A stretch of 64,000 nt of DNA from Streptomyces sp. TG1A-8 (GTDB lineage: Bacteria > Actinomycetota > Actinomycetes > Streptomycetales > Streptomycetaceae): assembly GCF_030499535.1 (NCBI RefSeq), contig NZ_JASTLB010000001.1, positions 3,286,001-3,350,000 on the forward strand. Direction: 5' to 3'. The notes beneath the pieces are model-generated. The model was not told the origin of the DNA and did not search any database. It saw only the letters and a program-made list of their open reading frames with translations. Positions 34,590 through 43,495 of this stretch are shown one piece after another. Made by a program: the position numbers and the translations under genes. The number at the start of each line of letters is the position of its first letter. Positions within the stretch are counted from its first letter, which is position 1.

Positions 34590-35932
34590 GTGCCTGCCCA
34601 GCCGTTAGCAGTCCATCCGCTGAGCTTCCTCCTCCAGACGCGTGGATGGGGCAAGGCCGCATTCGCCCGGCTCATGCAGGACCACGGGAGGAAGCTCGGT
34701 ATCCCGCTGGCGACCAACCGGACGACTGTCTGGAAGTGGGCACAGGGCCAGGAGCCGGACGCGGACGCCCAGCGCGTCCTGGCCAACCTTCTGGGCGTCC
34801 CGTATGAGCAGGCTCGTGCAGAGGGATGGCCCCGCTGGCTGCCAGTCTGGGAGGTGACCGGGCTTACCGCTCCTTGGACAGAGGCCGGTACCGTCGAGGC
34901 GTTGTCCGATCTGGTGGGGAGTGGACGGATGGACCGCAGAGGCTTCCTCACCATCACAGGAGCCGCCCTGACGGGCCTCGCGGCGAGCTGGGTGGACGCG
35001 CCCTCCGCCATGGCCGCGGCACTCAACGGTGACCGGGTCACGGACACGATGGTCTCGACGATCGAGCACCGCATCAGTACCCTCCGCACGCTCGACGACC
35101 AGCTTGGCGGCGCGCGGCTGCTGGAACAGGCGCGAGGCGACCTGGCTCTGGTCACCGGTCTCCTCAGCGGTGGCCGCTTCACTGACAAGGTCAGGCTCCG
35201 GCTGTACGCGCTGGCAGCCCGCGTGTCGCACCTGACCGGATGGATGGCCTACGACGCCGGCCTACGGTCCGCAGGGCAGCGCTACTACGTCGGCGCCCTG
35301 CGCAGCGCTCGCACCGCCGGCGACGACGCGTTCGGCGCATTCATCCTCGCGGAGATGGGCGTGCACGTCTCCGAGGCCGGGCGCACCGCTGAGCGTGTCG
35401 ACCTCATCTCGACCGCCATCGACAACGCGCCACGCTCTCTGTCGCCCCGCACCCAGTCGTTCCTCTACCTGCACAAGGCAGAGGCCCTCTCACGCGACGG
35501 CGAGCACCGCGAGGCCGGCACGGCACTCAACCGTGCCACCTCCCTCTGGGAGCGCCACGTGACGGACGAGAACCCTGACTGGCTCGACTGGTTTGGCGAG
35601 GCACAACTGCGGTCGACCGAGGGGAAGGTCCTTTTGCGCTCGGGGCAGGTAGAACGCGCGACCAGTTCCCTGGAGACTTCCGTGACGAGAGCCGCCCCCC
35701 GGGACAAGGCGGTACGGTCAAGCCGTCTCGCTGAGGCGCGGCTCGCCGGCGGTGACCTAGAGGGTGCGTTGGACGCCGCGAACTACGGCGCCGAACTGCT
35801 GGAGGACAGTGTCAGCTCCGTCCGGCCCTGAACCGCCTCAAGGAGTTCTCCACGCGGTTGGAGCCGCACAAGTCCGTACCTCCCGTTCGGGAGTTCCGCG
35901 AGCGTCTGCAGGAACTGTCCGTCGCCGTTTGA
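34590..35932 (+). CDS. Xre-type regulator with TPR region
   Basis: Regulator of the HTH-plus-TPR type common in Streptomyces. GTG start seven bases after AGGAG. The N-terminal HTH includes WGKAAFARLMQDHGRKLG and TTVWKWAQGQEPDADAQRV. A central MDRRGFLTITGAALTGLAA resembles a Tat signal but is internal, as in many of these regulators. The remaining 270 residues are helical repeats. As read the frame ends at 35,831 (SSVRP). Adding one G near 35,825 continues it as LNRLKEFSTRLEPHKSVPPV to a TGA at 35,930-35,932. It probably controls the divergent operon. Confidence 0.8.
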
Positions 35933-35994
35933 TGTCGACCGTCTGACCACCGGGGACGAGCCGTCTCGGTGAAGAGGGCTGCAAGACTGCCAGG

Positions 35995-37176
35995 ATGGCC
36001 GACATGACGACGATCTACGGTGAGGTGGCCCCCGGGTTCGAGCCGGTGCGGGCGGCGTTCATGGAGAACTTCACCCAGCACGGAGACCTCGGCGCGGCGG
36101 TGTGCGTGTACCGGAACGGCCGACCGGTGGTGGACCTGTGGGGTGGCGTGGCCGACGCCGAAACCGGTCGTCCCTGGACGCGCGACACGCTGCAACTGGT
36201 CTACTCGGTGACCAAGGGAGCGACCGCCACCGCCGTGCACATGCTGGCCGAGCGCGGAGCACTCGACCTGGACGCGCCCGTCACGAAGTACTGGCCGGAG
36301 TTCGCCGCGAACGGCAAGGCGGACATCCCGGTGCGCTGGCTCCTGTCCCATCAGGCCGGCCTGGTCGCGCTGGACCAGCCGGTACCGTTGAAGGACGCGC
36401 TGGCCTGGCACCCGATGGCGGCGGCACTAGCCGCGCAACGCCCCCTCTGGACTCCGGGCACAGCGCACGGCTACCACGGCCGGACCTGGGGCTGGCTGGT
36501 CGGCGAGGTGATCCGACGGGTGTCCGGCCGCTCACCGGGCCGCTTCTTCGCCGACGAGATCGCGGCCCCACTGGGCTTGGACTTTTTCATTGGCTTGCCC
36601 GCCGGCGAGCGCGACCGAGTCAGCCGCATGGTGTACCAGCGGCCGGAGGTCGACCTCACCACCCTGCCCACGGAGTCGGTGCCCGAGGAACTCCGCGAGC
36701 AGGTCGCCGCATGGCGGGACCCGAACTCATTCAACAACAGGGCCTACGCCGTCACCGACCCACCCGAAATCGACTTCGACTCACCGGAGGTACAGGCCGC
36801 AGAACTCCCGGCCTCTAACGGCATCGGCACCGCACGCGCGCTTGCCCGCATGTACGCCGCGCTGATCGGCGAGGTGGACGGAACCCGCCTGCTCTCCCCG
36901 GACGCCCTGGCGTCGGCAACCGAGGAGCGGGCCCGCGGGAAGGACCAGGTCATGCTGATCCCTAGCCGCTTCAGCGCCGGGTACATGCTGCCCACCAAGA
37001 GCAATCCGATGATCGGGCCGAGCTCTTTCGGTCACACTGGCCGAGGGGGGTCACTCGCCTTCGCCGACTCGGAGCACGGGGTTGCATTCGCCTACGCGAT
37101 GAACCGCGTCATCGGAGGCGGCGACGATGTGCGAGCGGCCTCGCTGGCCGAGGCAGTACGCCGATCTCTGGCGTAA
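35995..37176 (+). CDS. Serine hydrolase (beta-lactamase/esterase family)
   Basis: 393 residues of the class C beta-lactamase/family VIII esterase type. The nucleophile motif is SVTK (Ser71, Lys74). The second-site tyrosine is in YHGRTWGWLVGE and the third motif is GHTGRGGS. There is no signal peptide, so it is probably a cytosolic esterase or peptidase rather than a secreted beta-lactamase. An AAGACT box six bases before the ATG suggests a leaderless transcript. It is the last gene before the BREX operon, with which it converges (48-base gap). Confidence 0.87.
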   Translation: MADMTTIYGEVAPGFEPVRAAFMENFTQHGDLGAAVCVYRNGRPVVDLWGGVADAETGRPWTRDTLQLVYSVTKGATATAVHMLAERGALDLDAPVTKYWPEFAANGKADIPVRWLLSHQAGLVALDQPVPLKDALAWHPMAAALAAQRPLWTPGTAHGYHGRTWGWLVGEVIRRVSGRSPGRFFADEIAAPLGLDFFIGLPAGERDRVSRMVYQRPEVDLTTLPTESVPEELREQVAAWRDPNSFNNRAYAVTDPPEIDFDSPEVQAAELPASNGIGTARALARMYAALIGEVDGTRLLSPDALASATEERARGKDQVMLIPSRFSAGYMLPTKSNPMIGPSSFGHTGRGGSLAFADSEHGVAFAYAMNRVIGGGDDVRAASLAEAVRRSLA

Positions 37177-37224
37177 TGACCTGGTGGTCGTGCGTTGTGA
37201 TCATTCGGCAAGCCATGTACCGCT

Positions 37225-39348
37225 TCACTTACAGGCGGCGACAAAACGTACGGGTTCGGCCAGCACTGCTGTTGCGGCTTTCAGGTCCGCCAGCCGGGCC
37301 GACAGCGTCGCTTCCGCCAAGCGTGGCGGCAGCGCATCCCCGAACTTCAGCCCTCGTACCGCCCGTTCGTCGACGGCGGGAAGGCAAAACCGGTCCGGAG
37401 CCTCGTTCAGGGCTTCCTTCCACACCGGTGGCGTGAGGTCTTCCCGCAGACGGATCCAGTGATCGTTGATGCGTTGAGCCGGTACGGCGATTCCCTCCAG
37501 CGTGGCCGCCAGCGTCGCGTTCGCCCGGTGGCCTGCCCAGGTCCACCATCGAAGTTGCCCCGATTCATCGTGCACGATCAACGTGCCGCCCGGGTGAACC
37601 TTCTCCAGAAAAGTCTCACGCGCCTCCTTGAGCGTCGTGGTGGCGCGTTGGGTCAGGGCGACGGGCGGATCCGTGCCGAGCACCACCTCACGCACCGCAC
37701 GTGTGACCTCGAAAGAGGTGCCCTGGCCGAAGCCCGTGCCGCTCCACTTGGCCTTTCCGCCGCCGTCGACCGGCTCGACGAAGCAGCGTTTGCGGCGCCA
37801 GTCGATGTAGGTGACCTGCCAGCTGCGGCCGGCGAGGAGGAGCCGACGAGGGCCAGCGACACGCTCGGTGAGCAGGGCGGGGTCGGTGCGGCCGATCTCG
37901 GTGCGGCCCTGGAGGACGGTGAACTGCGGGGGTGCGGTGAAGACGGCGGTGAGGTTCATGAAGTGGCGGTGTGCGAAGCGCCGTTCGGCTTCGGGGCCGA
38001 TGAACAGCATGCCGCCGTCCTGGTCCAGGTATCCCTCCTCCACCAAGTGGCGGACGATCGGCTCGGCCGAGCCTCCGAACGGTCCCAGGCCGTTCCACCA
38101 CTCCTGCCAGAGTTTGTCTCCGACGCGGTGTTCCTGGAGGCAGAGGGCGAGCAGCTGCTGGGCGACGATGTGCCGGGGCTCGGGTGGTGCGGTGACCGGT
38201 TCGACCCAGCCTCGTGACCACTGGAGCAGCAGTCCCGCGGCGGCCAGGAGCCCGCCTTGGTCGAGGGTGAGGAAGAGGCAGTTCCGGGTCGTGCCGGGGC
38301 GGCGCCCGGTGCGGCCGAGGCGCTGCAGGAAGGAGGCGACTGAGGTGGGGGCGTCGATCTGGATGACGCGGTCCAGGTCGCCGACGTCGATGCCCAGTTC
38401 CAGGGTGCTCGTAGCGATGATCACGCAGTCGCGCGCCTCGGCGAACGCAAGTTCCGCGCGTCTGCGTTCGTCGAGGGAGAGGGAGGCGTGTGAGAGGAAC
38501 GTGGTCACCCCTTTGGCCCGCAGCTTGGCGCCCAGTTCCTCGACCAAGCGCCGCGACTCGCAGAAGACGAGCCTCTTCTCCCCCCGGTGGAGAGCGCTGA
38601 TGACGGTGGCCGCGTTGTCGAGCGAGCCGACGTAGTCGAGCTGGATGTCACCCGGCAGTACGGAGGCCGACGTCGGCTGGGCCTCGGCCAGGTGGGGCGC
38701 GACCACGCGGCCGGGGCGCCGGCCTGCTCCCGATCCCTGGAGCCAGGTGAGCAGGGCTTCGGGGTTGCCGACAGTCGCGGAGAGACCGACGCGCTGCACG
38801 GAGCGGCCCACGACGCGCTGCAGGCGCTCCAGTACGGCGAGCAGGTGCCAGCCACGGTCGTCGCCGGCGAAGGCGTGGACCTCGTCGACGACCACGGCCC
38901 GCAGCCCGGAGAAGAAGGACGCGTGGTCGACGTTGACGCTGACCAGCATGGCTTCCAGCGACTCGGGAGTGGTGAGCAGCACGTCGGGCCGGGATGCGAG
39001 GATGCGCCGCCGGGCGCCGGCCGGTGTGTCGCCGTGCCACAGGGCCGCGGACCGGCCGAGCCAGGCGGTGTAGGTCTCCACACGCGGAAGCAGGTTGTTC
39101 AGCAGCGCCTTGAGGGGACACACGTACAGCACCGAGGTGCCGGACCAGCCCTGGGCGTGCATCCGGGACAGCAGGGGGAAGTAGGCGGCTTCGGTCTTGC
39201 CGCCGGCCGTCGGGGCCAGCAGCAGGGCGTCGTCTCCTGCGGTGAGCGGGGTGACGGCAGCCTTCTGGAGCGGGCGCAGGTCCTTCCAACCCAGGGTGTT
39301 GACGATGTGGTGGACCAGCGCCGGTTCCAGGCCGTCGGCGGTGGTCAC
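37225..39348 (-). CDS. brxHI: BREX-2 helicase BrxHI (Lhr-like)
   Basis: 707-residue superfamily 2 DNA helicase. Walker A LAPTAGGKTEAA, DEVH box VVVDEVHAF, motif III VGLSATVG, and the C-terminal helicase motifs LVFCESRRL, TSTLELGIDVGDLDRVIQID and RLGRTGRRPG are all intact. The C-terminal 330 residues match the Lhr-type extension. BrxHI is a component of type 2 BREX, where it probably remodels or translocates on DNA; its exact role is unknown. The ATG overlaps the brxD stop (ATGA), making it the last gene of the pglY-pglZ-brxD-brxHI operon. Confidence 0.9.
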   Translation of the reverse strand: MTTADGLEPALVHHIVNTLGWKDLRPLQKAAVTPLTAGDDALLLAPTAGGKTEAAYFPLLSRMHAQGWSGTSVLYVCPLKALLNNLLPRVETYTAWLGRSAALWHGDTPAGARRRILASRPDVLLTTPESLEAMLVSVNVDHASFFSGLRAVVVDEVHAFAGDDRGWHLLAVLERLQRVVGRSVQRVGLSATVGNPEALLTWLQGSGAGRRPGRVVAPHLAEAQPTSASVLPGDIQLDYVGSLDNAATVISALHRGEKRLVFCESRRLVEELGAKLRAKGVTTFLSHASLSLDERRRAELAFAEARDCVIIATSTLELGIDVGDLDRVIQIDAPTSVASFLQRLGRTGRRPGTTRNCLFLTLDQGGLLAAAGLLLQWSRGWVEPVTAPPEPRHIVAQQLLALCLQEHRVGDKLWQEWWNGLGPFGGSAEPIVRHLVEEGYLDQDGGMLFIGPEAERRFAHRHFMNLTAVFTAPPQFTVLQGRTEIGRTDPALLTERVAGPRRLLLAGRSWQVTYIDWRRKRCFVEPVDGGGKAKWSGTGFGQGTSFEVTRAVREVVLGTDPPVALTQRATTTLKEARETFLEKVHPGGTLIVHDESGQLRWWTWAGHRANATLAATLEGIAVPAQRINDHWIRLREDLTPPVWKEALNEAPDRFCLPAVDERAVRGLKFGDALPPRLAEATLSARLADLKAATAVLAEPVRFVAACK

Positions 39349-40676
39349 GGCAGTTCCAGCTCGATGTCGTCCGCCCGGTCGGCGGCGGCGTTGCGTTCGG
39401 TGTCCGTCAGCTCGCCGGCCGAGACGGTGAGCTGGTAGTGCTTGCGTGGGTCGAATTCCTCGAACTCGTCGACACGGTCGAGCACGTCGGCGACGAGCTT
39501 GCGCAGGAAGACGCGGGGGGCGATGCCGACGTTGCCGCCCAGACCTCCGGTGACGGCGGTGGCGAGTTCGCCGACGTAGGAGTCGTCGACCCGCGCGGTG
39601 ACCCGCTCGGGGTGGCGGGCCGCGCCCTGGTAGAGGTCCCGCACCTGCCGGCCGAGTTCCCCCAGGCGCGGCAGGTCGAAGCCGGGCAGGCGGAGCTGGA
39701 CGGCGCGGGGCGAGTCGAAGCGGGCGTCCGTGGTGAAGTCGGTGGCGAGCCGCTGGGCCAGGGGCGGGAGACGCTGGACACCCTGCTGGCCGTCGTAGAA
39801 CGCGGGGGTTCCGGTGATGACGAGGAAGAGGCCGGGGAAGCGTCCGGCGTCGATCTCGTCGAGCAACTGGCGCAGTGCGTTGAGGCCCTTCTCCCGGACG
39901 TCGCCGCGGACGCGTTGCAGGGTCTCCGTCTCGTCCAGGACGAGGAGCAGCCCCGGGTGGCCACAGTCACGCAGCACGGTCAGGAGTCCCTGGAGGAAGC
40001 CGAGCGCGGCGAAGTGGTCGAGATCTCCGCGCACTCCTGCGGCCCGACGGGCGGAGGCTGCCACGGACTTCTGGCCGCCGAGCCAGGCGATCAGGGCCTC
40101 CGCCGTGGCGCCGTCCCCGGCGGTGACAGCACGGCGGTAGCCGCGCAGGGCGGCGGCGAACGCAGGCGTGGTGCGGGCGACATCGGCGAGCCGGCGTTCC
40201 ATCAGCGTGTCCACGGCCTCGGCGAGGGCTTTTTCGTCGTCCTCGTCGATCTCCGAGCCGTCGAGGACCTCCTCCTCCAGGGTGTAGAACCACGAGTCGA
40301 CGACCGCACGCAGTGCGCTGGGCTGGTGGGTGGCAGTGGCCAGGCGCTCGGTGAGCCGGCGGTAGACGGTCTCCAGCCGGTGCAGCGGTGTCTCGGTCTC
40401 GGAGATCTGCACCTCGGCGGTGGCAAGTCCCGCACGTTTGGCGCGTTCGGCCAGCCAGCGGGCGAAGAAGGTCTTGCCGGAGCCGTAATCGCCGCGGACG
40501 GCGTGGAAGGCAGCACCGCCACGGGTGACGGTGGCGAGGTCGTCGTCCAGGGCGGCTTCGAACCGGTCCAGTCCGACCGCGAACAGGTCGAGGCCGGACT
40601 GCGGGACGGCGCCGCGCCGCAGGGCGTCGATGACCTCGCGGCGGCGGACCGCGCTCACGGAGGCGGGCTCGGTCAC
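39345..40676 (-). CDS. brxD: BREX-2 ATP-binding protein BrxD
   Basis: 443 residues. P-loop VRGDYGSGKTFFARWLAE near residue 62, Walker B LLLVLDETETLQ, and the downstream VITGTPAFYDGQQGVQRL match the BREX ATP-binding (DUF2791/BrxD) family of AAA-like ATPases. Both ends overlap its neighbours by four bases, so stoichiometric translation with PglZ and BrxHI is likely. BrxD with BrxHI distinguishes type 2 BREX from the original four-gene Pgl set. Confidence 0.9.
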   Translation of the reverse strand: MTEPASVSAVRRREVIDALRRGAVPQSGLDLFAVGLDRFEAALDDDLATVTRGGAAFHAVRGDYGSGKTFFARWLAERAKRAGLATAEVQISETETPLHRLETVYRRLTERLATATHQPSALRAVVDSWFYTLEEEVLDGSEIDEDDEKALAEAVDTLMERRLADVARTTPAFAAALRGYRRAVTAGDGATAEALIAWLGGQKSVAASARRAAGVRGDLDHFAALGFLQGLLTVLRDCGHPGLLLVLDETETLQRVRGDVREKGLNALRQLLDEIDAGRFPGLFLVITGTPAFYDGQQGVQRLPPLAQRLATDFTTDARFDSPRAVQLRLPGFDLPRLGELGRQVRDLYQGAARHPERVTARVDDSYVGELATAVTGGLGGNVGIAPRVFLRKLVADVLDRVDEFEEFDPRKHYQLTVSAGELTDTERNAAADRADDIELELP

Positions 40677-43495
40677 GCCTTCTCCTCCTCCCGCTGTCCG
40701 TCTTCGGCCTCGTCCGTCTGCTGCGCGCTCTGCTCCGGCAGGAACTGCCCGCGCAGGAGCGGCACGTCGAGCTTCACCGCGTGCCCGCCGTCGATGAACC
40801 CGAGGACGGGGTACCCCTCGACGTTCAGCAGCCGCTGTACCGTGGTGACGAAGCCCTCGATGTTGCGGCGGACCCGCCCGGTCGCGGAGATCGCCGTGGC
40901 GAGAGCGGCCGGGGACATGGTTCCGCCCGCGGAGACGAGCGCGTCGACGACCGCGGCCACCACCTTCGCCTCGGGCGCTTTGCGGACGTACTCCTTCTGG
41001 GCTGCGTACACCTCGCTGCCTACCACCAACGTCCCCAGAGACTGCGCCACCGGCGGTGCGGCCTCCGTCCGGGCAGACGGCCGCGCCTCGGTGGCCGGCG
41101 CGCTCACGGCGGGTGCCGTGGGGTGCGTGGGCGAGGGCACCACCGGCTGATCAGCGGGCACGACAGTGGGCTGGGGAGCGTCCCGGTTGACGTGCGTCCG
41201 CCACCAGCCCGGCGTGGACAGCTCCCGCGGCAGCGGCACCCAGTCCTTCGGGGTCTCCTCCCCGGCCGGGAGCAGGACGAGCACCGGGACGGTCACCTCG
41301 GCCAGGGAGGCCCCGCCGTGGTATCCGGCGCGCCGCCCGGTGTAGCGGATGTCCTCGCGCCACGGCAGGATCACCGCTCCCCCGCCCTCGCGCACCCTCG
41401 GGCCGTGGACGGCTATCTCCCCGTCCCCCACGGCGTCGCCGGTACGCCAGCGGGCGGACTCCGCGCCGTCGGCGGCCGTCATCGGGCCGTCGCTGCGGCT
41501 GCCGCGCTCCAGGACGTGTCCGTGGTCGGCGACGAGGACGACCGGGCGACCGTAGCTGCGGGCGGCGGCGAGCAGTTCCCGCAGGTGCGTGACGTCGGCC
41601 AGGGACCAGGTCGTGCCGCGGCCGTGCCGGCCGTTGTCGAGTGCCTCGTCGATGGTGTTGAGGACCACGCCCACCACGGCGTCGGAGGCGAGGGCGGTCA
41701 TCAGCTCGTGGGAGAGCGCGTGGCCGGCCTCGCCACCGATGGCGGCCTTGTGGAAGAGGGCCGCCATCTTGCGCCGCCGCTTCCAGAAGGCGGTGAAGCC
41801 ACTCGTCTCGGCCGACTGGCCACCGTCGGCCGCCTCGCCCGCCAGCAGAGAGGCACGGCTGACGCGGGTGACGGACGGCAGCATCGAGACGGCGGCGAGC
41901 CGTGCGGGGGACTGACCGGGCTCCGGGCGCGGCACGATCTCACGCCAGCCGTCGCGTTCCGCCTCCTCACCGAGCTGGGCGGCGACCGCGCTGCTCATGC
42001 CGTCGAGGACGAGGAGGAGCGGAGCGGTCTGGCCGGCCAGCGGGCGTACGACGGTGTCCAGCACGTTCTCGACGACGAGGCAGCCGTCGGGGTGCTGGGC
42101 GGTGGCGTGCGCGGCCCAGGCTGCGAGCCTTGGGGCGAACTCCTGATCGAGGCGCTGCCTGCGCTCACGTGCCTGCTCGTACAAGGCGCGCAGGTCCCGT
42201 CCGGTCTCCAGGTCGCCTTCTGGGTCGCCCGCCCACAGCACGGTGAGCGCCCGGTCCACCCAGCCCCAGTCGCAGACGTGCGCCCGCACGGCGGCGGCCA
42301 CGCCGGTGACGGCGGGCTCGGGGCCGCTGAGCCAGCGCGCCACCCGTACGGCCGTCTCGGCGGCCTGGACGTGGTCCGGGCGGAGGCCAGCCAGGGCGTG
42401 GCCGAGCAGGTCGGCCAGCGCGGCCTCGCCGGCGGCCGGGGAACGGCGGGCTTCGGCAACGGTCCGGCGCAGTTGCGCGGTGAAGCTGGAGGGAAGGAAC
42501 CGGCTCGCGGTGAGGCCGGGGGTGAGTCCCGCCTTCTCGGCCAGCTCGTCGGCCCTCTCCAGTACGGCGACGACGCGCAGGCGGGCGTCGTGGCTGGTGC
42601 GGGCGTCGGCGATCCAGCGGGTGAGGGTTCCCTCCACGGCGTCGGTGAACACGGCGAGTTCCGACCGCCGGGGCATGACCTGCCCGAACAGTCCGCCGAG
42701 GGCGAGCACCGTGTCGGGCTGGGCGGCGGGGTCCCGCAGTGCGGCGCCGAGCAGTCCGAGCGGCAGGGCGTCGTGGCCGAGGCCGGCTTCGGCAAGGGAC
42801 AGCAGGACGGGGACGGCCGGTCCCGCCACCTCCGCGAGCCATTTCTTCAGTTCGGCGCGCTCGGTGGCCCCCAGTTCGGCGAACCGCCGGGGACCGGCGG
42901 GTGTGCGGGACCAGGCGAGCAGAGTGTCGGCGTCGAGAGTGACCTGCCCGTCCTGGCCGGGGGAGCCGTGCACCGCACGCAGGCCGAGCCGTTCGGTGGT
43001 CAGGGCGCGCAGGGCCGCGTCCCGGGTCAGCACGCCGCCGACGCGCGGCCAGCCGGCTTCGGCGGGCTCCGCTTCGACCAGGGCTTCCAGCAGCCACCGC
43101 TCGCGGTACATCCGCGGGTCCAGGCCGGTGGCACCGAAACGCTGCAGGACGACCTCGGCGTTCTCGACGGTGAGGGTCTTTCGCCGTACGGCTCTGCCGC
43201 GTACGTCCCAGCCGAGCTGCTCGTCGTCGACGCCCGTGGTCACCACGAGCACATCGGAGGAAGCAGCCGCGCTCCGGTGCTCGTGCAGGGCGTCGACGAC
43301 GCCGAGGGCGGAGGCTTCGTCCCGTACGTGAACGCGCCGCGTCTCGCCGTCCAGGGTGATCGTGAACTGCGGCGGGGCGCCGGGCGCGTACTGACCGTGG
43401 ACGAGTACGAGGCTGCGCTCGCCGAGGTCCTTGGCGTTCGCCGCGAGCAGGGCCTCGACGGTACGGCGGCCCACTCGGGGCAGGGCCGGGGCCAT
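40673..43495 (-). CDS. pglZ: BREX-2 phosphatase-like protein PglZ
   Basis: 940 residues. The PglZ domain of the alkaline phosphatase superfamily occupies about residues 490-780, with LLLVLDGMSSAVAAQLGEEA as the metal-binding strand, PSVTRVSRASLLAG, and VVLVADHGHVLERGS as the second metal site. The N-terminal half is helical and specific to type 2. A Pro/Ala linker (about 785-850) leads to a small C-terminal winged-helix-like region. PglZ is the hallmark of all BREX types and is thought to act in regulating modification or targeting. The ATG shares one base with the pglY TGA. Confidence 0.93.
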   Translation of the reverse strand: MAPALPRVGRRTVEALLAANAKDLGERSLVLVHGQYAPGAPPQFTITLDGETRRVHVRDEASALGVVDALHEHRSAAASSDVLVVTTGVDDEQLGWDVRGRAVRRKTLTVENAEVVLQRFGATGLDPRMYRERWLLEALVEAEPAEAGWPRVGGVLTRDAALRALTTERLGLRAVHGSPGQDGQVTLDADTLLAWSRTPAGPRRFAELGATERAELKKWLAEVAGPAVPVLLSLAEAGLGHDALPLGLLGAALRDPAAQPDTVLALGGLFGQVMPRRSELAVFTDAVEGTLTRWIADARTSHDARLRVVAVLERADELAEKAGLTPGLTASRFLPSSFTAQLRRTVAEARRSPAAGEAALADLLGHALAGLRPDHVQAAETAVRVARWLSGPEPAVTGVAAAVRAHVCDWGWVDRALTVLWAGDPEGDLETGRDLRALYEQARERRQRLDQEFAPRLAAWAAHATAQHPDGCLVVENVLDTVVRPLAGQTAPLLLVLDGMSSAVAAQLGEEAERDGWREIVPRPEPGQSPARLAAVSMLPSVTRVSRASLLAGEAADGGQSAETSGFTAFWKRRRKMAALFHKAAIGGEAGHALSHELMTALASDAVVGVVLNTIDEALDNGRHGRGTTWSLADVTHLRELLAAARSYGRPVVLVADHGHVLERGSRSDGPMTAADGAESARWRTGDAVGDGEIAVHGPRVREGGGAVILPWREDIRYTGRRAGYHGGASLAEVTVPVLVLLPAGEETPKDWVPLPRELSTPGWWRTHVNRDAPQPTVVPADQPVVPSPTHPTAPAVSAPATEARPSARTEAAPPVAQSLGTLVVGSEVYAAQKEYVRKAPEAKVVAAVVDALVSAGGTMSPAALATAISATGRVRRNIEGFVTTVQRLLNVEGYPVLGFIDGGHAVKLDVPLLRGQFLPEQSAQQTDEAEDGQREEEKA

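Noticed and set aside
34920..35000. Twin-arginine-like motif (MDRRGFLTITGAALTGLAA) as an export signal
   Set aside because: It is internal, after a cytosolic HTH domain, and is a common feature of this regulator family rather than a secretion signal.
35995..37176. Beta-lactam resistance gene
   Set aside because: The family also covers esterases and peptidases; there is no signal peptide, so resistance is not supported.
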